NCBI GenBank assembly: GCA_947466695.1
Contig: CANIFC010000004.1
Span: 1-47,137, forward strand
Direction of reading: 5' to 3'
DNA: 47,137 bases
DNA from: Oxalobacteraceae bacterium
GTDB lineage: Bacteria; Pseudomonadota; Gammaproteobacteria; Burkholderiales; Burkholderiaceae_D
Part shown: in pieces, positions 8,781 to 17,265 of the stretch
How positions within the stretch are numbered: position 1 is the stretch's first letter
Layout: the number at the start of each line of letters is the position of its first letter
The notes under the pieces: generated by a model
The model's database searches: none
Told to the model about the DNA's origin: nothing
What the model saw: the letters and a program-made list of their open reading frames with translations, nothing else
Position numbers and translations under genes: made by a program

Positions 8781-9205
8781 TTGAGCTCGATCGTGACGCC
8801 ATCGGGATCTTCAATAAAAATTTGATGCAGCTCCATACTCGGTACCTTGCGCTGCCTGAAGGCAATCTGATGCTGCTCCAGGCGGGCATAGGTTTCGGCG
8901 ATATCGGATGCCGCAAAAGCGATATGGTCGAGCGCACCAGTCCCGGAATCACTCCCGGCAGGGCCTGCCTTGTCACCCAAATAATCACCTAAACCCGCTG
9001 GATTGGCGGGATCAACCGCGACCAGATGCACCACGGCACCGCCGGTGATTTGGCCCTCTGGTACCGTGGCATACAGCCATGCGCCAGAAAATGGAAAAGG
9101 TGGTCGCGGACCGGTGGCAAATCCCAGCGCCTGTCCATAAAAATTGATCGCGCGTTGAACCTGCGCAGTGCGGATAGAATAATGATCCAGTTTTTCTATG
9201 CTCAT
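8651..9205 (-). CDS. VOC (glyoxalase-fold) protein with IS-derived tail
   Basis: 184 aa. The first ~145 residues form a single VOC domain, with LDHYSI at 6-11, GALDHIAF near 90 and VTIELNYA near 140 giving the expected His/Glu metal ligands. VOC domains normally end just after that Glu strand. Here translation continues about 40 residues, the last ~33 of them antisense to the transposase fragment (to 8651). The native stop was apparently lost when the IS remnant was joined on. The core looks intact, so it may still bind metal and an aldehyde or aromatic substrate, but this is not shown. Confidence 0.8.
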   Translation of the reverse strand: MSIEKLDHYSIRTAQVQRAINFYGQALGFATGPRPPFPFSGAWLYATVPEGQITGGAVVHLVAVDPANPAGLGDYLGDKAGPAGSDSGTGALDHIAFAASDIAETYARLEQHQIAFRQRKVPSMELHQIFIEDPDGVTIELNYARPDDIAAAEASAVSASNGRRPAPSLNIGSWRKVLESLPSS

Positions 9206-9255
9206 GGCCAGCCTTGATTGGTTGATGGTTGAATGATGAAGTGACTGGGTAACTA

Positions 9256-9277
9256 AACGACTAAATTAACGACTAAA
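9256..9277. repeat. Short direct repeat upstream of the VOC gene
   Basis: AACGACTAAA occurs at 9256-9265 and 9268-9277, 12 bases apart, in the short gap between the VOC gene and xdhC. It could be slippage or a pair of helically phased protein sites. Confidence 0.4.
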
Positions 9278-9304
9278 GAATGAAAGGCTGGCTGGATTAG
9301 CTGA

Positions 9305-10324
9305 TCAGTGAATGCACAAGGCGTCTGGATGATTTTCCGCCTCTGCCAGTTTGGCGTTTTCGATACGCGCCTCCGGTAGCAGCGGAATGCCATTCTTGAC
9401 CGCCGTCATTTCAGCCAGAATTGAGATGGCAATTTCGGCCGGCGTCTTGCTGCCGATATACACCCCGATCGGACCATGCAGACGGCTGATCTGCTCGTGG
9501 TTCAGGTCAAACTCCAGCAGGCGTTCACGCCGCTTGGCATTGTTGGAGCGTGAACCGATTGCGCCGACATAAAATGCCTCGGAACGCAGCGCTTCCATCA
9601 GCGCCAGATCATCCAGCTTGGGATCATGCGTCAAGGCAATGACGGCGCTATGGCTATCGAGTTTCATCTCGATAACCAGATCGTCCGGCATCGCATGAAT
9701 GACTTCAACGCCCTCTACCTGCCAGCCGATACGATATTCTTCGCGCGGGTCACACACGGTCACGTGGTAATCCATGCCCAGCGCGATCTGCGCCAGAAAG
9801 CGCGACAATTGTCCGGCGCCGATGATGAGCAAACGCCAGCGCGGGCCAAAGATGGTCGTCATGGCGGTTTTTGAGACCTGCATCATCATCGTGCTGCTGG
9901 CAGTATCAAGACTCACTGCACCGGTAACCAGATCCAGTCGCCGCGCGATCAACTCGTGCAGCGCCAGCCTTTGTAATAATTCACTGATGCAGCTGTTCTT
10001 GTCCACCGGTTCAATCGCCAGCTCGATGGTGCCGCCGCAAGGCAGTCCAAAACGGTGTGCCTCATCGGCGGTAATGCCGTAGGTCAGAATTTCAGGTTTG
10101 CTGCGGGTCAAGCCCTCGTTGCGCGCCCGTTCAATCAGATCGTCCTCAATACAGCCGCCAGAGACCGACCCGACCACGCTACCGTTTTCACAAATGGCCA
10201 GCATGGCACCTTCCGGCCGGGGGCTTGAGCCCCAGGTCTTGATCACGGTGACCAGCTCGCAACGCAGCCCGGCGTCCACCCAGGCCTCGCACGCTTTCAG
10301 TACTTCAAGATTAACGCTATCCAT
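9305..10324 (-). CDS. XdhC/CoxI family protein
   Basis: 339 aa. The N-terminal XdhC/CoxI domain has SSPRPEGAML and GSVSGGCIEDDL with a conserved Cys. A C-terminal Rossmann-like domain follows (LLIIGAGQLSRFLAQIA, about 170-190), with AIGSRSN near 260. Such proteins bind molybdenum cofactor and help insert its sulfurated form into xanthine dehydrogenase or CO-dehydrogenase-type enzymes. ATG 10324 has GGGAG just upstream; an in-frame TTG at 10339 is less likely. No molybdoenzyme subunits are in the window, so its partner must be encoded elsewhere. Confidence 0.88.
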   Translation of the reverse strand: MDSVNLEVLKACEAWVDAGLRCELVTVIKTWGSSPRPEGAMLAICENGSVVGSVSGGCIEDDLIERARNEGLTRSKPEILTYGITADEAHRFGLPCGGTIELAIEPVDKNSCISELLQRLALHELIARRLDLVTGAVSLDTASSTMMMQVSKTAMTTIFGPRWRLLIIGAGQLSRFLAQIALGMDYHVTVCDPREEYRIGWQVEGVEVIHAMPDDLVIEMKLDSHSAVIALTHDPKLDDLALMEALRSEAFYVGAIGSRSNNAKRRERLLEFDLNHEQISRLHGPIGVYIGSKTPAEIAISILAEMTAVKNGIPLLPEARIENAKLAEAENHPDALCIH

Positions 10325-10581
10325 AACACTCCCGCACAATTGGTTTCTGTTTCATGACTTGTTTCAGCGCGCCCGAAAGACGCGACAACGAAGGCAAATA
10401 AGGGAAATTTCCCGCTACCGAACCTGTGCCGATGGCAATACACAAACGGCAAGACTCAATTTATGACATGCTCCGACTGTATCATGGCATCCGGATACAC
10501 GCAGGAAAGCCCTGTTTACGTCCGATCCGGTGCCAGAATCAGCCACAGAGACGCGCGAGATTGATGCAAATAAAAGACAAA

Positions 10582-10926
10582 TTAGAGCAGGTAGCGCGTC
10601 GCACCATGGGATGCCTGCGGCGCGCCGGCCAGCGGCAAGCTCTTGTCCAAGGCGATACCGCCATCGAGCATCAGGGACAAGTAGCGCAAGCAACAGACGC
10701 GTAGAAAAGAGGAAAAATTATCGATCTCACCCCGGTAGGCGATGAGCTCATCGGAGAGTTTACTGATGAGCTGATTGGTATTCATGCCATCGCGCGCAGC
10801 AATTTCCTGCAGTACTTGCCAGAATAGTTTTTCCAGCCGGATCGACGTGACAACGCCATGCAAACGGATGGAATGCGCCTTGGTCTCGTAGTTGCCAGGG
10901 TCCGCTTTTACAAAAATATCGCACAT
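10582..10926 (-). CDS. Ribbon-helix-helix DNA-binding protein
   Basis: 114 aa. Residues about 18-60 (HSIRLHGVVTSIRLEKLFW through GMNTNQLISKL) match the RHH_4-type ribbon-helix-helix motif: a basic beta strand followed by two helices. Its role could be regulation of the nearby XdhC or PfpI gene, or of itself, but no operator is evident. GGGAG lies seven bases before ATG 10926. The C-terminal ~20 residues look unstructured. The gap 10325-10581 holds nothing recognisable. Confidence 0.75.
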   Translation of the reverse strand: MCDIFVKADPGNYETKAHSIRLHGVVTSIRLEKLFWQVLQEIAARDGMNTNQLISKLSDELIAYRGEIDNFSSFLRVCCLRYLSLMLDGGIALDKSLPLAGAPQASHGATRYLL

Positions 10927-11020
10927 AGAAACTCCCAGAGGAAATTATCGTATCAGAAGACAAGATAAAACCTGTCTTTCTGATGTTGATTATACCTTCA
11001 AGGTCGTTGACATGTACGCG

Positions 11021-11602
11021 CTACAAGATGATTTTTGTTCCCAGCAGTGCCAGGTATTGCGCCATCCAGGCCGGGTGCGAAGGCCATGCCGGTGCGGTCA
11101 CAAAGTGACCGTCTGTGACGGCATCGGTAACGGCGATATCGGCAAAGTGGCCACCCGCCAGTTCCACTTCAGGACGGCAGGCTGGATAGGCCGAGCAGCG
11201 CACGCCTTCCAGTACCTTGGCCGCAGCGAGTATTTGCGCGCCGTGACAGACTGCAGCTATCGGTTTTTTCGCCTTGTGAAAATGCTGCACCAGCGCGATG
11301 ACCTGCGGATTGAGGCGCAGATATTCCGGCGCGCGGCCGCCGGGAATGACCAGGCCGTCATAGCTGGCAGCGTCAATGCTGGCGAAATCGTGGGTGATAC
11401 CGAAACGATGGCCGGGCTTTTCGGTATAGGTTTGCTGCCCTTCAAAATCATGGATGGCGGTTGCGACAAAGTCACCCGCTTTCTTGTCCGGGCAAACCGT
11501 ATGCACGTCGTGACCAACAGCAAGCAGCGTCTGAAAAGGCACCATCGCCTCGTAATCTTCCACAAAATCACCGACCAACATCAATATTTTCTTGCCTGCC
11601 AT
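11021..11602 (-). CDS. DJ-1/PfpI family protein
   Basis: 193 aa, single-domain DJ-1/PfpI fold. The nucleophile elbow AVCHGAQ gives Cys119-His120, and an acidic partner lies in GDFVEDYE (11-18). Relatives act as intracellular proteases, glyoxalase III or deglycases. [12 protein letters not shown] near 85-96 matches the PfpI/YhbO side of the family. ATG 11602 has GGGAGAT immediately upstream and is preferred over the in-frame ATG at 11614. Confidence 0.88.
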   Translation of the reverse strand: MAGKKILMLVGDFVEDYEAMVPFQTLLAVGHDVHTVCPDKKAGDFVATAIHDFEGQQTYTEKPGHRFGITHDFASIDAASYDGLVIPGGRAPEYLRLNPQVIALVQHFHKAKKPIAAVCHGAQILAAAKVLEGVRCSAYPACRPEVELAGGHFADIAVTDAVTDGHFVTAPAWPSHPAWMAQYLALLGTKIIL

Positions 11603-11708
11603 GATATCTCCCATTTGTTTTAATCACTGGAGCCCTATTGTTGTCCTGTTTTATCAACGGCAGGTAATCATGGGTTACTACATGATGCGATGGCCAGCGA
11701 TATCCTGA

Positions 11709-11729
11709 ATCATGGATCATGGATCATGG
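11709..11729. repeat. Three tandem copies of a 7-bp unit
   Basis: ATCATGG is repeated at 11709-11715, 11716-11722 and 11723-11729 in the gap between the PfpI and AIM24 genes. This is probably slippage; no coding role is seen. Confidence 0.7.
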
Positions 11730-11782
11730 ATTACCGGAGGGCCTTTCCGGGAGAGAATTTTCCGCTGGCTTTTTCAAGCGAA

Positions 11783-12562
11783 TCAGGTATTTTCCGTCGC
11801 GTTGAAGCGCGAAGTTTGCTCGCCGCCCTTCCCGCCACCGAGCTTGGCGGCGCCCACAATCCGGTTCGCCAGGCGTGCCAGCGGCAAGGACTGCAGCCAG
11901 ATTTTTCCCGGTCCGGTCAGCGTGGTAAAAAATAATCCCTCACCGCCAAACAAAGCCGTCCGGATACCGCCGACAAACTTGACATCAAAATCGACCTTTT
12001 TTTCGAATGCCACAATACAACCGGTATCAACCCGCAAGGTCTGGCCAGCCTGTAAGGTTTTTTCGATGATGGCGCCACCGGCATGAATGAAAACCAGACC
12101 GTCCCCTTCGAGTTTTTGCAGGATAAATCCTTCACCGCCAAAAAAGCCGGCACCGAGTCTTTTCTGAAACGCAATCCCCAGCGAAACACCTTTTGCGGCG
12201 CACAGGAAAGCATCCTTCTGGCATAACAGCGTGCCGCCCACCTCGTTCAAGTGCACCGGGATAATCTTGCCCGGATACGCGGCGCCAAAAGCGAGCTTGC
12301 GCTTGAGCTTGCCGCCGTTCATGAACACGGTGGTAAACAGCGATTCACCCGTCACCAGACGTTTGCCTGCGCCCATCAGTTTGCCGAGCAAACCGCTCTG
12401 GGCGGCGGAACCATCGCCAAAGATCGTGTCCATCTGTATGTCCTCTTCCATGTAAAACATGGCACCCGCCTCACCGACGACCGCTTCATCAGGATCGAGT
12501 TCGATCTCGACAAATTGGATATCGGCGCCAAAAATTTGATAATCAATAACGTCCATTGCCAT
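11783..12562 (-). CDS. AIM24 / TIGR00266 family protein
   Basis: 259 aa, rich in beta strands and glycine. The segments FVEIELDPDEAVVGEAGAMF (about 17-36), LCAAKGVSLGIAF and FGGEGFILQKLEGDG are characteristic of the TIGR00266/AIM24 family. The mitochondrial member affects membrane organisation; bacterial function is not established. AGGAGAG six bases before ATG 12562 sets the start. The last ~15 residues are low in complexity. No signal peptide or membrane helix is seen. Confidence 0.88.
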   Translation of the reverse strand: MAMDVIDYQIFGADIQFVEIELDPDEAVVGEAGAMFYMEEDIQMDTIFGDGSAAQSGLLGKLMGAGKRLVTGESLFTTVFMNGGKLKRKLAFGAAYPGKIIPVHLNEVGGTLLCQKDAFLCAAKGVSLGIAFQKRLGAGFFGGEGFILQKLEGDGLVFIHAGGAIIEKTLQAGQTLRVDTGCIVAFEKKVDFDVKFVGGIRTALFGGEGLFFTTLTGPGKIWLQSLPLARLANRIVGAAKLGGGKGGEQTSRFNATENT

Positions 12563-12760
12563 GATGCTCTCCTGGTAGTGTGGTTAGAGTGAGTAATCTG
12601 TTGTGATTGCCGCTGCCGCTACCGTTCGAATAGCGGGCATGACGGTTTTTATCGGGACTAGTGGCCTCGACGAGACTTTAGGCCGGGCTGTAAAACCCAA
12701 AACAGCCGACGTTCAACCGGCAGTCCGAATCCAGTGCGATTTACTGTGGATCAATTTGCT

Positions 12761-13900
12761 TCAGGCCAGTCTGCCATCAAGGAAACCGAGACGGTCAGTG
12801 GTCGCGTTGCGCGCGTCATCGACACTGATTTTTTTCTCCTGCAGTAACTGCTTCAGTACAGCGTTCATGGAATGGCAACCCTCGCTGAGCTTGCCGTTGG
12901 CGCCATCAAATAATGAGCGAATACCGGCGATACCATTGGTCTCGATCATGCGAACCACATCCGGGTTGGATGTCAGGCATTCCGTGGCCAGATAATAACG
13001 CTCGCCGTCAAGCGAGGGCAATAAGGCCTGGCACAAGACACCGCGCAAGGCCTGCGCCAGCGCTTGTGCCTGCGGTTCGCCATTACCCAGCAGGCGCAGC
13101 ATTTTTTGCAAGCCAAGTTCAGTGGAACGCGCATGCAGCGACGCCAGTACCAGCGGCCCTGATTCAGCCAGCGCCAGCGCTTCCTGCGCCGTCTGGGCGT
13201 CGCGGATCTCGCCAATGACGATCACATCGGGCCGTTCACGCAGGGCATCAAGAGCGCCAAGATAATAGCTCTCGACATCACCGTCAAAACCGACTTCGCG
13301 CTGCGTGATGATGCACTGGCGTTGCGGAATCAGCGTCTCGACCGGGTCTTCAATCGTAATGATATGCCCCGAGCGGGTTTTGTTGATCTGATCGATCATG
13401 GAAGCGATGGTCGTCGACTTACCCTGGCAGGTATCGCCGATGATCAGCACCAGCCCGCTCGTGAGCTTGGCGAAATCCTGTTCACACTGACGCAAACCGA
13501 GCTGATCAAGCGCCAGCGGTTCTTTGGGGAAACGCCGGATCACGCAACCGAGCCGCTTCTTGCCCTGAAAGGTAAAACAGTTGGCACGGATGCGCGCCGT
13601 GTTAAGATCAATCGAGCGGTCAAAGGCGCGGTCCTGAATGCGATCCAGCCAATTGGGCTCGATCACTTCAAAGAACTCTTCGAGCTCTTCCTTGGTAATG
13701 GGCGAATCAGAAACGGCCACCAGACCCTTGGGCTGGCGCAACATGATAGGGCTGTTCTGATGCATCAAAATATCACTGAAGCTCAGGCGCGAATTGAGTA
13801 AATGTAAAATTTGCTCAACCAAGGTGCCAAACACCGGATGGTCTTCATTTTCAATATACGACAATGTGCGGATCGACGACGACAGTTCAGTTTCCATCAT
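12761..13900 (-). CDS. Orphan PilT/PilU-type secretion ATPase
   Basis: 379 aa GSPII_E-like hexameric ATPase. The N-terminal domain (about 25-120) includes the DxxxH-like FSDILMHQ. The C-terminal RecA core has Walker A GDTCQGKST (155-163, Lys161), an Asp-rich ITIEDPVE, Walker B VIVIGEIRD (226-234) and His box ASLHARS (His256). The Walker A loop is unusual: most PilT proteins have GPTGSGKST. The PilT C-terminal AIRNLIRE is only partly matched (GIRSLFDGANG). GGAGAT precedes ATG 13900. No pilin, PilB or PilC lies nearby, so it may be an accessory retraction ATPase for pili encoded elsewhere. Confidence 0.85.
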   Translation of the reverse strand: MMETELSSSIRTLSYIENEDHPVFGTLVEQILHLLNSRLSFSDILMHQNSPIMLRQPKGLVAVSDSPITKEELEEFFEVIEPNWLDRIQDRAFDRSIDLNTARIRANCFTFQGKKRLGCVIRRFPKEPLALDQLGLRQCEQDFAKLTSGLVLIIGDTCQGKSTTIASMIDQINKTRSGHIITIEDPVETLIPQRQCIITQREVGFDGDVESYYLGALDALRERPDVIVIGEIRDAQTAQEALALAESGPLVLASLHARSTELGLQKMLRLLGNGEPQAQALAQALRGVLCQALLPSLDGERYYLATECLTSNPDVVRMIETNGIAGIRSLFDGANGKLSEGCHSMNAVLKQLLQEKKISVDDARNATTDRLGFLDGRLA

Positions 13901-14107
13901 GTTTTTATCTCCGTATAAAACGTTCTGCTGATTATAAACGCAGTATATTTACACCGGAAAAGAATCTGTGTTTTATCGCTTTAGATACGAAACCCGCAAA
14001 ATTTTAAAAATGATTTACACCAATATCTAGGAGCTTTGATCATCTCCGGGCAACAATATCACAAGCGAGCAGGGTGTCTGCAGAACCCCTGCGTATGCAG
14101 CAGTTCC

Positions 14108-15202
14108 TCAGCTCGGAGGTAAAGGGCAATTAACCAACCTTGGTTCAAGTTGAGCCTTTTTAACAAAAAACTTTTTTAAATCAAGTGCGCGCCGCTCGAT
14201 AAGATGCCAGGACAAAACAGCCAACAATAAAGTCACCGAAGCGGAAAGAGCCGTTAAAGCGAATACCGAAATACCGGGGATCAAGGCGATCACTGACTGC
14301 TGCACAGGAAAGGCATAGATGTACACCCCATAAGAATAATCCCCGACAGCGTTATATTTTCTAATCACACCTGCAGGAATATAGGCGAGATAAAACAAAA
14401 TATAAGCGATACTTAGTTGGTACACAAGAAAAAATACCTGCTTGTGAATCAATGCCGAGGTGACCAATACAAGACAAAGAGCCCAGAAAAGGCGCGATGA
14501 AAGGTAGACTCTTTCCTTCAGTACCGCATAAGCCGCACCTGAGAAAAATAGAAAAAACAGTCTATTTGACTGGCTCTCCTCCCAATTGCAAAACCGATAT
14601 ACAAGCACTAAAACACCTGCCACGATCGCACTTACAACGATTACGCCGCGAAAAACTTGAATGTTATTTTTCTTTGTTAAGCCGCACAGCGCCCAAAATA
14701 TCGCCAGAAAAATGTACATTTTCAGTTCATGGAACATGGTCCAGAGTGAGCCGTTCACCGCGCCCTTATATGGATTAGTCTCAAAGACACCCGGTAGGTA
14801 ATATACGACACCGGTAATCAGCGTCATGCATTTTTTCAAATAAAAATAAATTTGGGAATCACTGTAATAGGAAGTCAAAGGCAGACTGGTAAAAAACGCA
14901 CCGAGCACAAAGACAGTCAGTAACACGACCATGAACAAAGCAGGATAAATTCGTAAGACACGTGCCAGCAGATACTCACGCAAGCTTTGCCGTTGCAGCA
15001 AGCTACCGGTAACCAGAAAACCGCTGGCAATAAAAAACAGGTCGACCGCAATGGAACCCAGACTCATTCCAAGAACTTGCGATAAGGGCTCCGGCTGCTT
15101 CAGCAAGGCAAAACTATGGCCAAACAACACTGCAAAAGCGGCGAGTATGCGTATCACGTTAAAGTTATTATTTTTGCCTTGGGTAACACTAGCTAGCTTC
15201 AT
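14108..15202 (-). CDS. Membrane acyltransferase 3 family (OafA/YrhL type)
   Basis: 364 aa, about ten predicted transmembrane helices. The start LNVIRILAAFAVLFGH-like segment (residues 14-30) holds the conserved Arg and His of acyltransferase family 3, and FFIASGFLVTGSL follows. These integral membrane enzymes O-acylate surface sugars such as O-antigen or exopolysaccharide. The gene is clearly AT-richer than its neighbours (sampled 60-base lines about 40-45% GC versus about 55-60% nearby) and sits alone after a terminator, consistent with lateral acquisition. ATG 15202 is chosen over an adjacent TTG; no good ribosome site is visible. Confidence 0.85.
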   Translation of the reverse strand: MKLASVTQGKNNNFNVIRILAAFAVLFGHSFALLKQPEPLSQVLGMSLGSIAVDLFFIASGFLVTGSLLQRQSLREYLLARVLRIYPALFMVVLLTVFVLGAFFTSLPLTSYYSDSQIYFYLKKCMTLITGVVYYLPGVFETNPYKGAVNGSLWTMFHELKMYIFLAIFWALCGLTKKNNIQVFRGVIVVSAIVAGVLVLVYRFCNWEESQSNRLFFLFFSGAAYAVLKERVYLSSRLFWALCLVLVTSALIHKQVFFLVYQLSIAYILFYLAYIPAGVIRKYNAVGDYSYGVYIYAFPVQQSVIALIPGISVFALTALSASVTLLLAVLSWHLIERRALDLKKFFVKKAQLEPRLVNCPLPPS

Positions 15203-15229
15203 CAAAAAATTTCTGATACAAAATACAAT

Positions 15230-15263
15230 CTAAGAAAACTAAAAGAGGCATCTTTACGATGCC
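15230..15263 (-). terminator. Terminator downstream of liuE
   Basis: GGCATC (15247-15252) pairs with GATGCC (15258-15263) around five bases. On the minus strand the stem is followed by TCTTTTAGTTTTC. It lies 66 bases past the liuE stop codon and separates the leucine-degradation cluster from the acyltransferase. Confidence 0.65.
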
Positions 15264-15328
15264 AGGAGAAGCCGTACATTATGCTGTGAAAAAAAACATC
15301 AGGGCAAGAAAAAACCTTCTGCAACAAC

Positions 15329-16243
15329 CTATCCCAGCCGTTTCGCCGCAATCGCATTTCCTGCCCGACTGACTGCCTTGCGTCCCAGATGGGTAGAAAT
15401 GAACTGGCCGGCGTCCACCACCGCCATCAAGTCAATTCCGGTCTTGATGCCCAGGCCCTGCATCAGGAACAGTACATCTTCGGTCGCCACATTGCCGGTT
15501 GCGCCTTTGGCGTACGGACAGCCCCCGAGGCCGGCGACGGACGAATGGAAAATCGAGATTCCCACCTCCAGGCTGGCATAAATATTCGCCAGCGCCTGAC
15601 CGTAAGTGTCGTGAAAATGTCCCGACAGGCGCTCGATCGCAAAATCTTGCGCCACCAGTTGCATCACATGCTGTACCTGGCGTGCGGTACCGACGCCGAT
15701 GGTGTCGGCAATATCGATCTCATCGCAGCCCAGATCGCGCAGACGCTTCACGACATCAGATACGCTGGCGGGATCAACCTCGCCTTGATACGGGCATCCA
15801 AAGGCGCAACTGATACTGCCGCGCAGGCGAATGTTGTTGCGCTTGGCGGCCGCTGCGACTTCCTGAAAACGCACGATCGATTCGGCAATGGAGCAGTTAA
15901 TGTTTTTCTGCGAGAAGGCTTCCGAGGCAGAGCTGAAGATCACCACTTCATCGGCCCCGGCCGCCAGTGCTGCCTCAAAACCTTGCATGTTCGGTGTCAG
16001 CACCGAATAGATCACGCCGGGTTTGCGCGTGATGCCGGCCATGACTTCGCTTGAGGTCGCCATTTGCGGCACCCATTTGGGCGAGACAAAAGACGCTGCC
16101 TCGATGTTGGCGAAACCGGCCTTGCTCAGGCGATCGACCAAGGCGATCTTGATGTCTGCCGGGATCGTCTCTTTTTCATTTTGCAGGCCGTCACGCGGGC
16201 CGACTTCGACGATCTTCACTTGCTGCGGTAATTGGCTGCTCAT
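15329..16243 (-). CDS. liuE: Hydroxymethylglutaryl-CoA lyase
   Basis: 304 aa. Cleaves 3-hydroxy-3-methylglutaryl-CoA to acetyl-CoA and acetoacetate, the last step of leucine degradation. It is a TIM barrel of the HMGL/DRE family: VGPRDGLQNE at 14-23 with catalytic Arg17 and Asp18, HFHDTYG metal ligands near 205, and the signature loop GLGGCPYAKGATGN near 237-250 with the active-site Cys. ATG 16243 has AGAGGA eight bases upstream and begins one base after the stop of the preceding GhrA-like gene, so translation is probably coupled. It is the last gene of the cluster. Confidence 0.96.
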   Translation of the reverse strand: MSSQLPQQVKIVEVGPRDGLQNEKETIPADIKIALVDRLSKAGFANIEAASFVSPKWVPQMATSSEVMAGITRKPGVIYSVLTPNMQGFEAALAAGADEVVIFSSASEAFSQKNINCSIAESIVRFQEVAAAAKRNNIRLRGSISCAFGCPYQGEVDPASVSDVVKRLRDLGCDEIDIADTIGVGTARQVQHVMQLVAQDFAIERLSGHFHDTYGQALANIYASLEVGISIFHSSVAGLGGCPYAKGATGNVATEDVLFLMQGLGIKTGIDLMAVVDAGQFISTHLGRKAVSRAGNAIAAKRLG

Positions 16244-16244
16244 G

Positions 16245-17177
16245 TCAATATCCTCTTGATGGATCAACGATGCCGCTGATGGCATGGCCTTGTTCCAGTG
16301 AATGTATCTTGCCAGCAATCTGCCGGGCGCTTTCGTCGCGCATCGTCAGTGCCGAAATATGCGGCGTAATGCTGATCCGCGGCTCGCTCCAGAACGGATG
16401 TCCGGCGGGCAGCGGTTCCTGCTCAAAAACATCGAGCGTCGCGCCGGCAATATGCTCGTCCTGAATCAGCGCCAGCAAATCATCTTCAATCATATGCGCA
16501 CCACGGGCGACGTTGATGACATACGCGCCCTGTGGCAATTTCTGCAGATTCTCGCGTTTGAGAATACCCTGCGTCTCGCCGGTCAGTGGCAGGATGCAGA
16601 CCAGCACACGCGAGGCCCGCAAGAAAGTATCGAGCCCGGCCGCACCAGAATGACAAGTGACGCCGGTCAGATCTTTTTGTGTACGGCTCCAACCGTGTAG
16701 CGGAAAACCGAAATGCGCAACCGCGTCAATAATGCGCTGCCCCAGCACGCCCAATCCCAATACGCCAACACTAAATTCCTGCTTTTGGAATGGCTTGAGA
16801 AAACGCCATTGCTGTGCCTGCCGCTGGGTGTCGTAACGATCAAGCTGGCGGAAGTAACGTAATACCGCATGGCTGACATATTCCGCCATCTGTATTCCCA
16901 TGCCGGCATCATCGAGCCGGATCACCGGAACCGAGGCGGGCAAAGCGTCGCCCAGTTGCAAGATGGCATCGACGCCGGCACCGAGATTGAAAATACCTTT
17001 TAAACCGGTGCGTCCGGCCAGCATCTCTGCCGGCGGTTTCCAGACGATGGCGTAATCGGCAGCGGCAATGTCACCCGCTTGCCAGACACGGAGTGTATCG
17101 TTCGGCAAAACCTGCTTCAGACTTTGCAACCATTGCTCCGGATTACCGCCGGTGGCGTGAAAAATAATTGTTGACAT
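16245..17177 (-). CDS. GhrA-like glyoxylate/hydroxypyruvate reductase
   Basis: 310 aa, the size of E. coli GhrA. D-2-hydroxyacid dehydrogenase fold: a catalytic flavodoxin-like domain split around a Rossmann domain with VGVLGLGVLGQRI near 140-152, NVARGAHMIEDDL with the substrate Arg, the DVFEQEPLP segment, and TPHISA with the catalytic His. It likely reduces glyoxylate or hydroxypyruvate, but 2-ketoacid specificity cannot be read from sequence. ATG 17177 is preceded by GGGAT. It lies between liuD and liuE on the same strand and is tightly joined to liuE, which is unusual for the pathway. Confidence 0.88.
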   Translation of the reverse strand: MSTIIFHATGGNPEQWLQSLKQVLPNDTLRVWQAGDIAAADYAIVWKPPAEMLAGRTGLKGIFNLGAGVDAILQLGDALPASVPVIRLDDAGMGIQMAEYVSHAVLRYFRQLDRYDTQRQAQQWRFLKPFQKQEFSVGVLGLGVLGQRIIDAVAHFGFPLHGWSRTQKDLTGVTCHSGAAGLDTFLRASRVLVCILPLTGETQGILKRENLQKLPQGAYVINVARGAHMIEDDLLALIQDEHIAGATLDVFEQEPLPAGHPFWSEPRISITPHISALTMRDESARQIAGKIHSLEQGHAISGIVDPSRGY

Positions 17178-17265
17178 GATATCCCGACAGTAAAATTTTA
17201 CGCTCGCTTCCTTCAGCAAGCATCGCCCGGAGGAAGCGCTCAATTACACTTGAATCACTCTTGCT

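Noticed and set aside
10892-11623. 243-codon plus-strand frame over the PfpI gene
   Set aside because: Antisense shadow; the PfpI reading frame has the Cys-His elbow and a good ribosome site.
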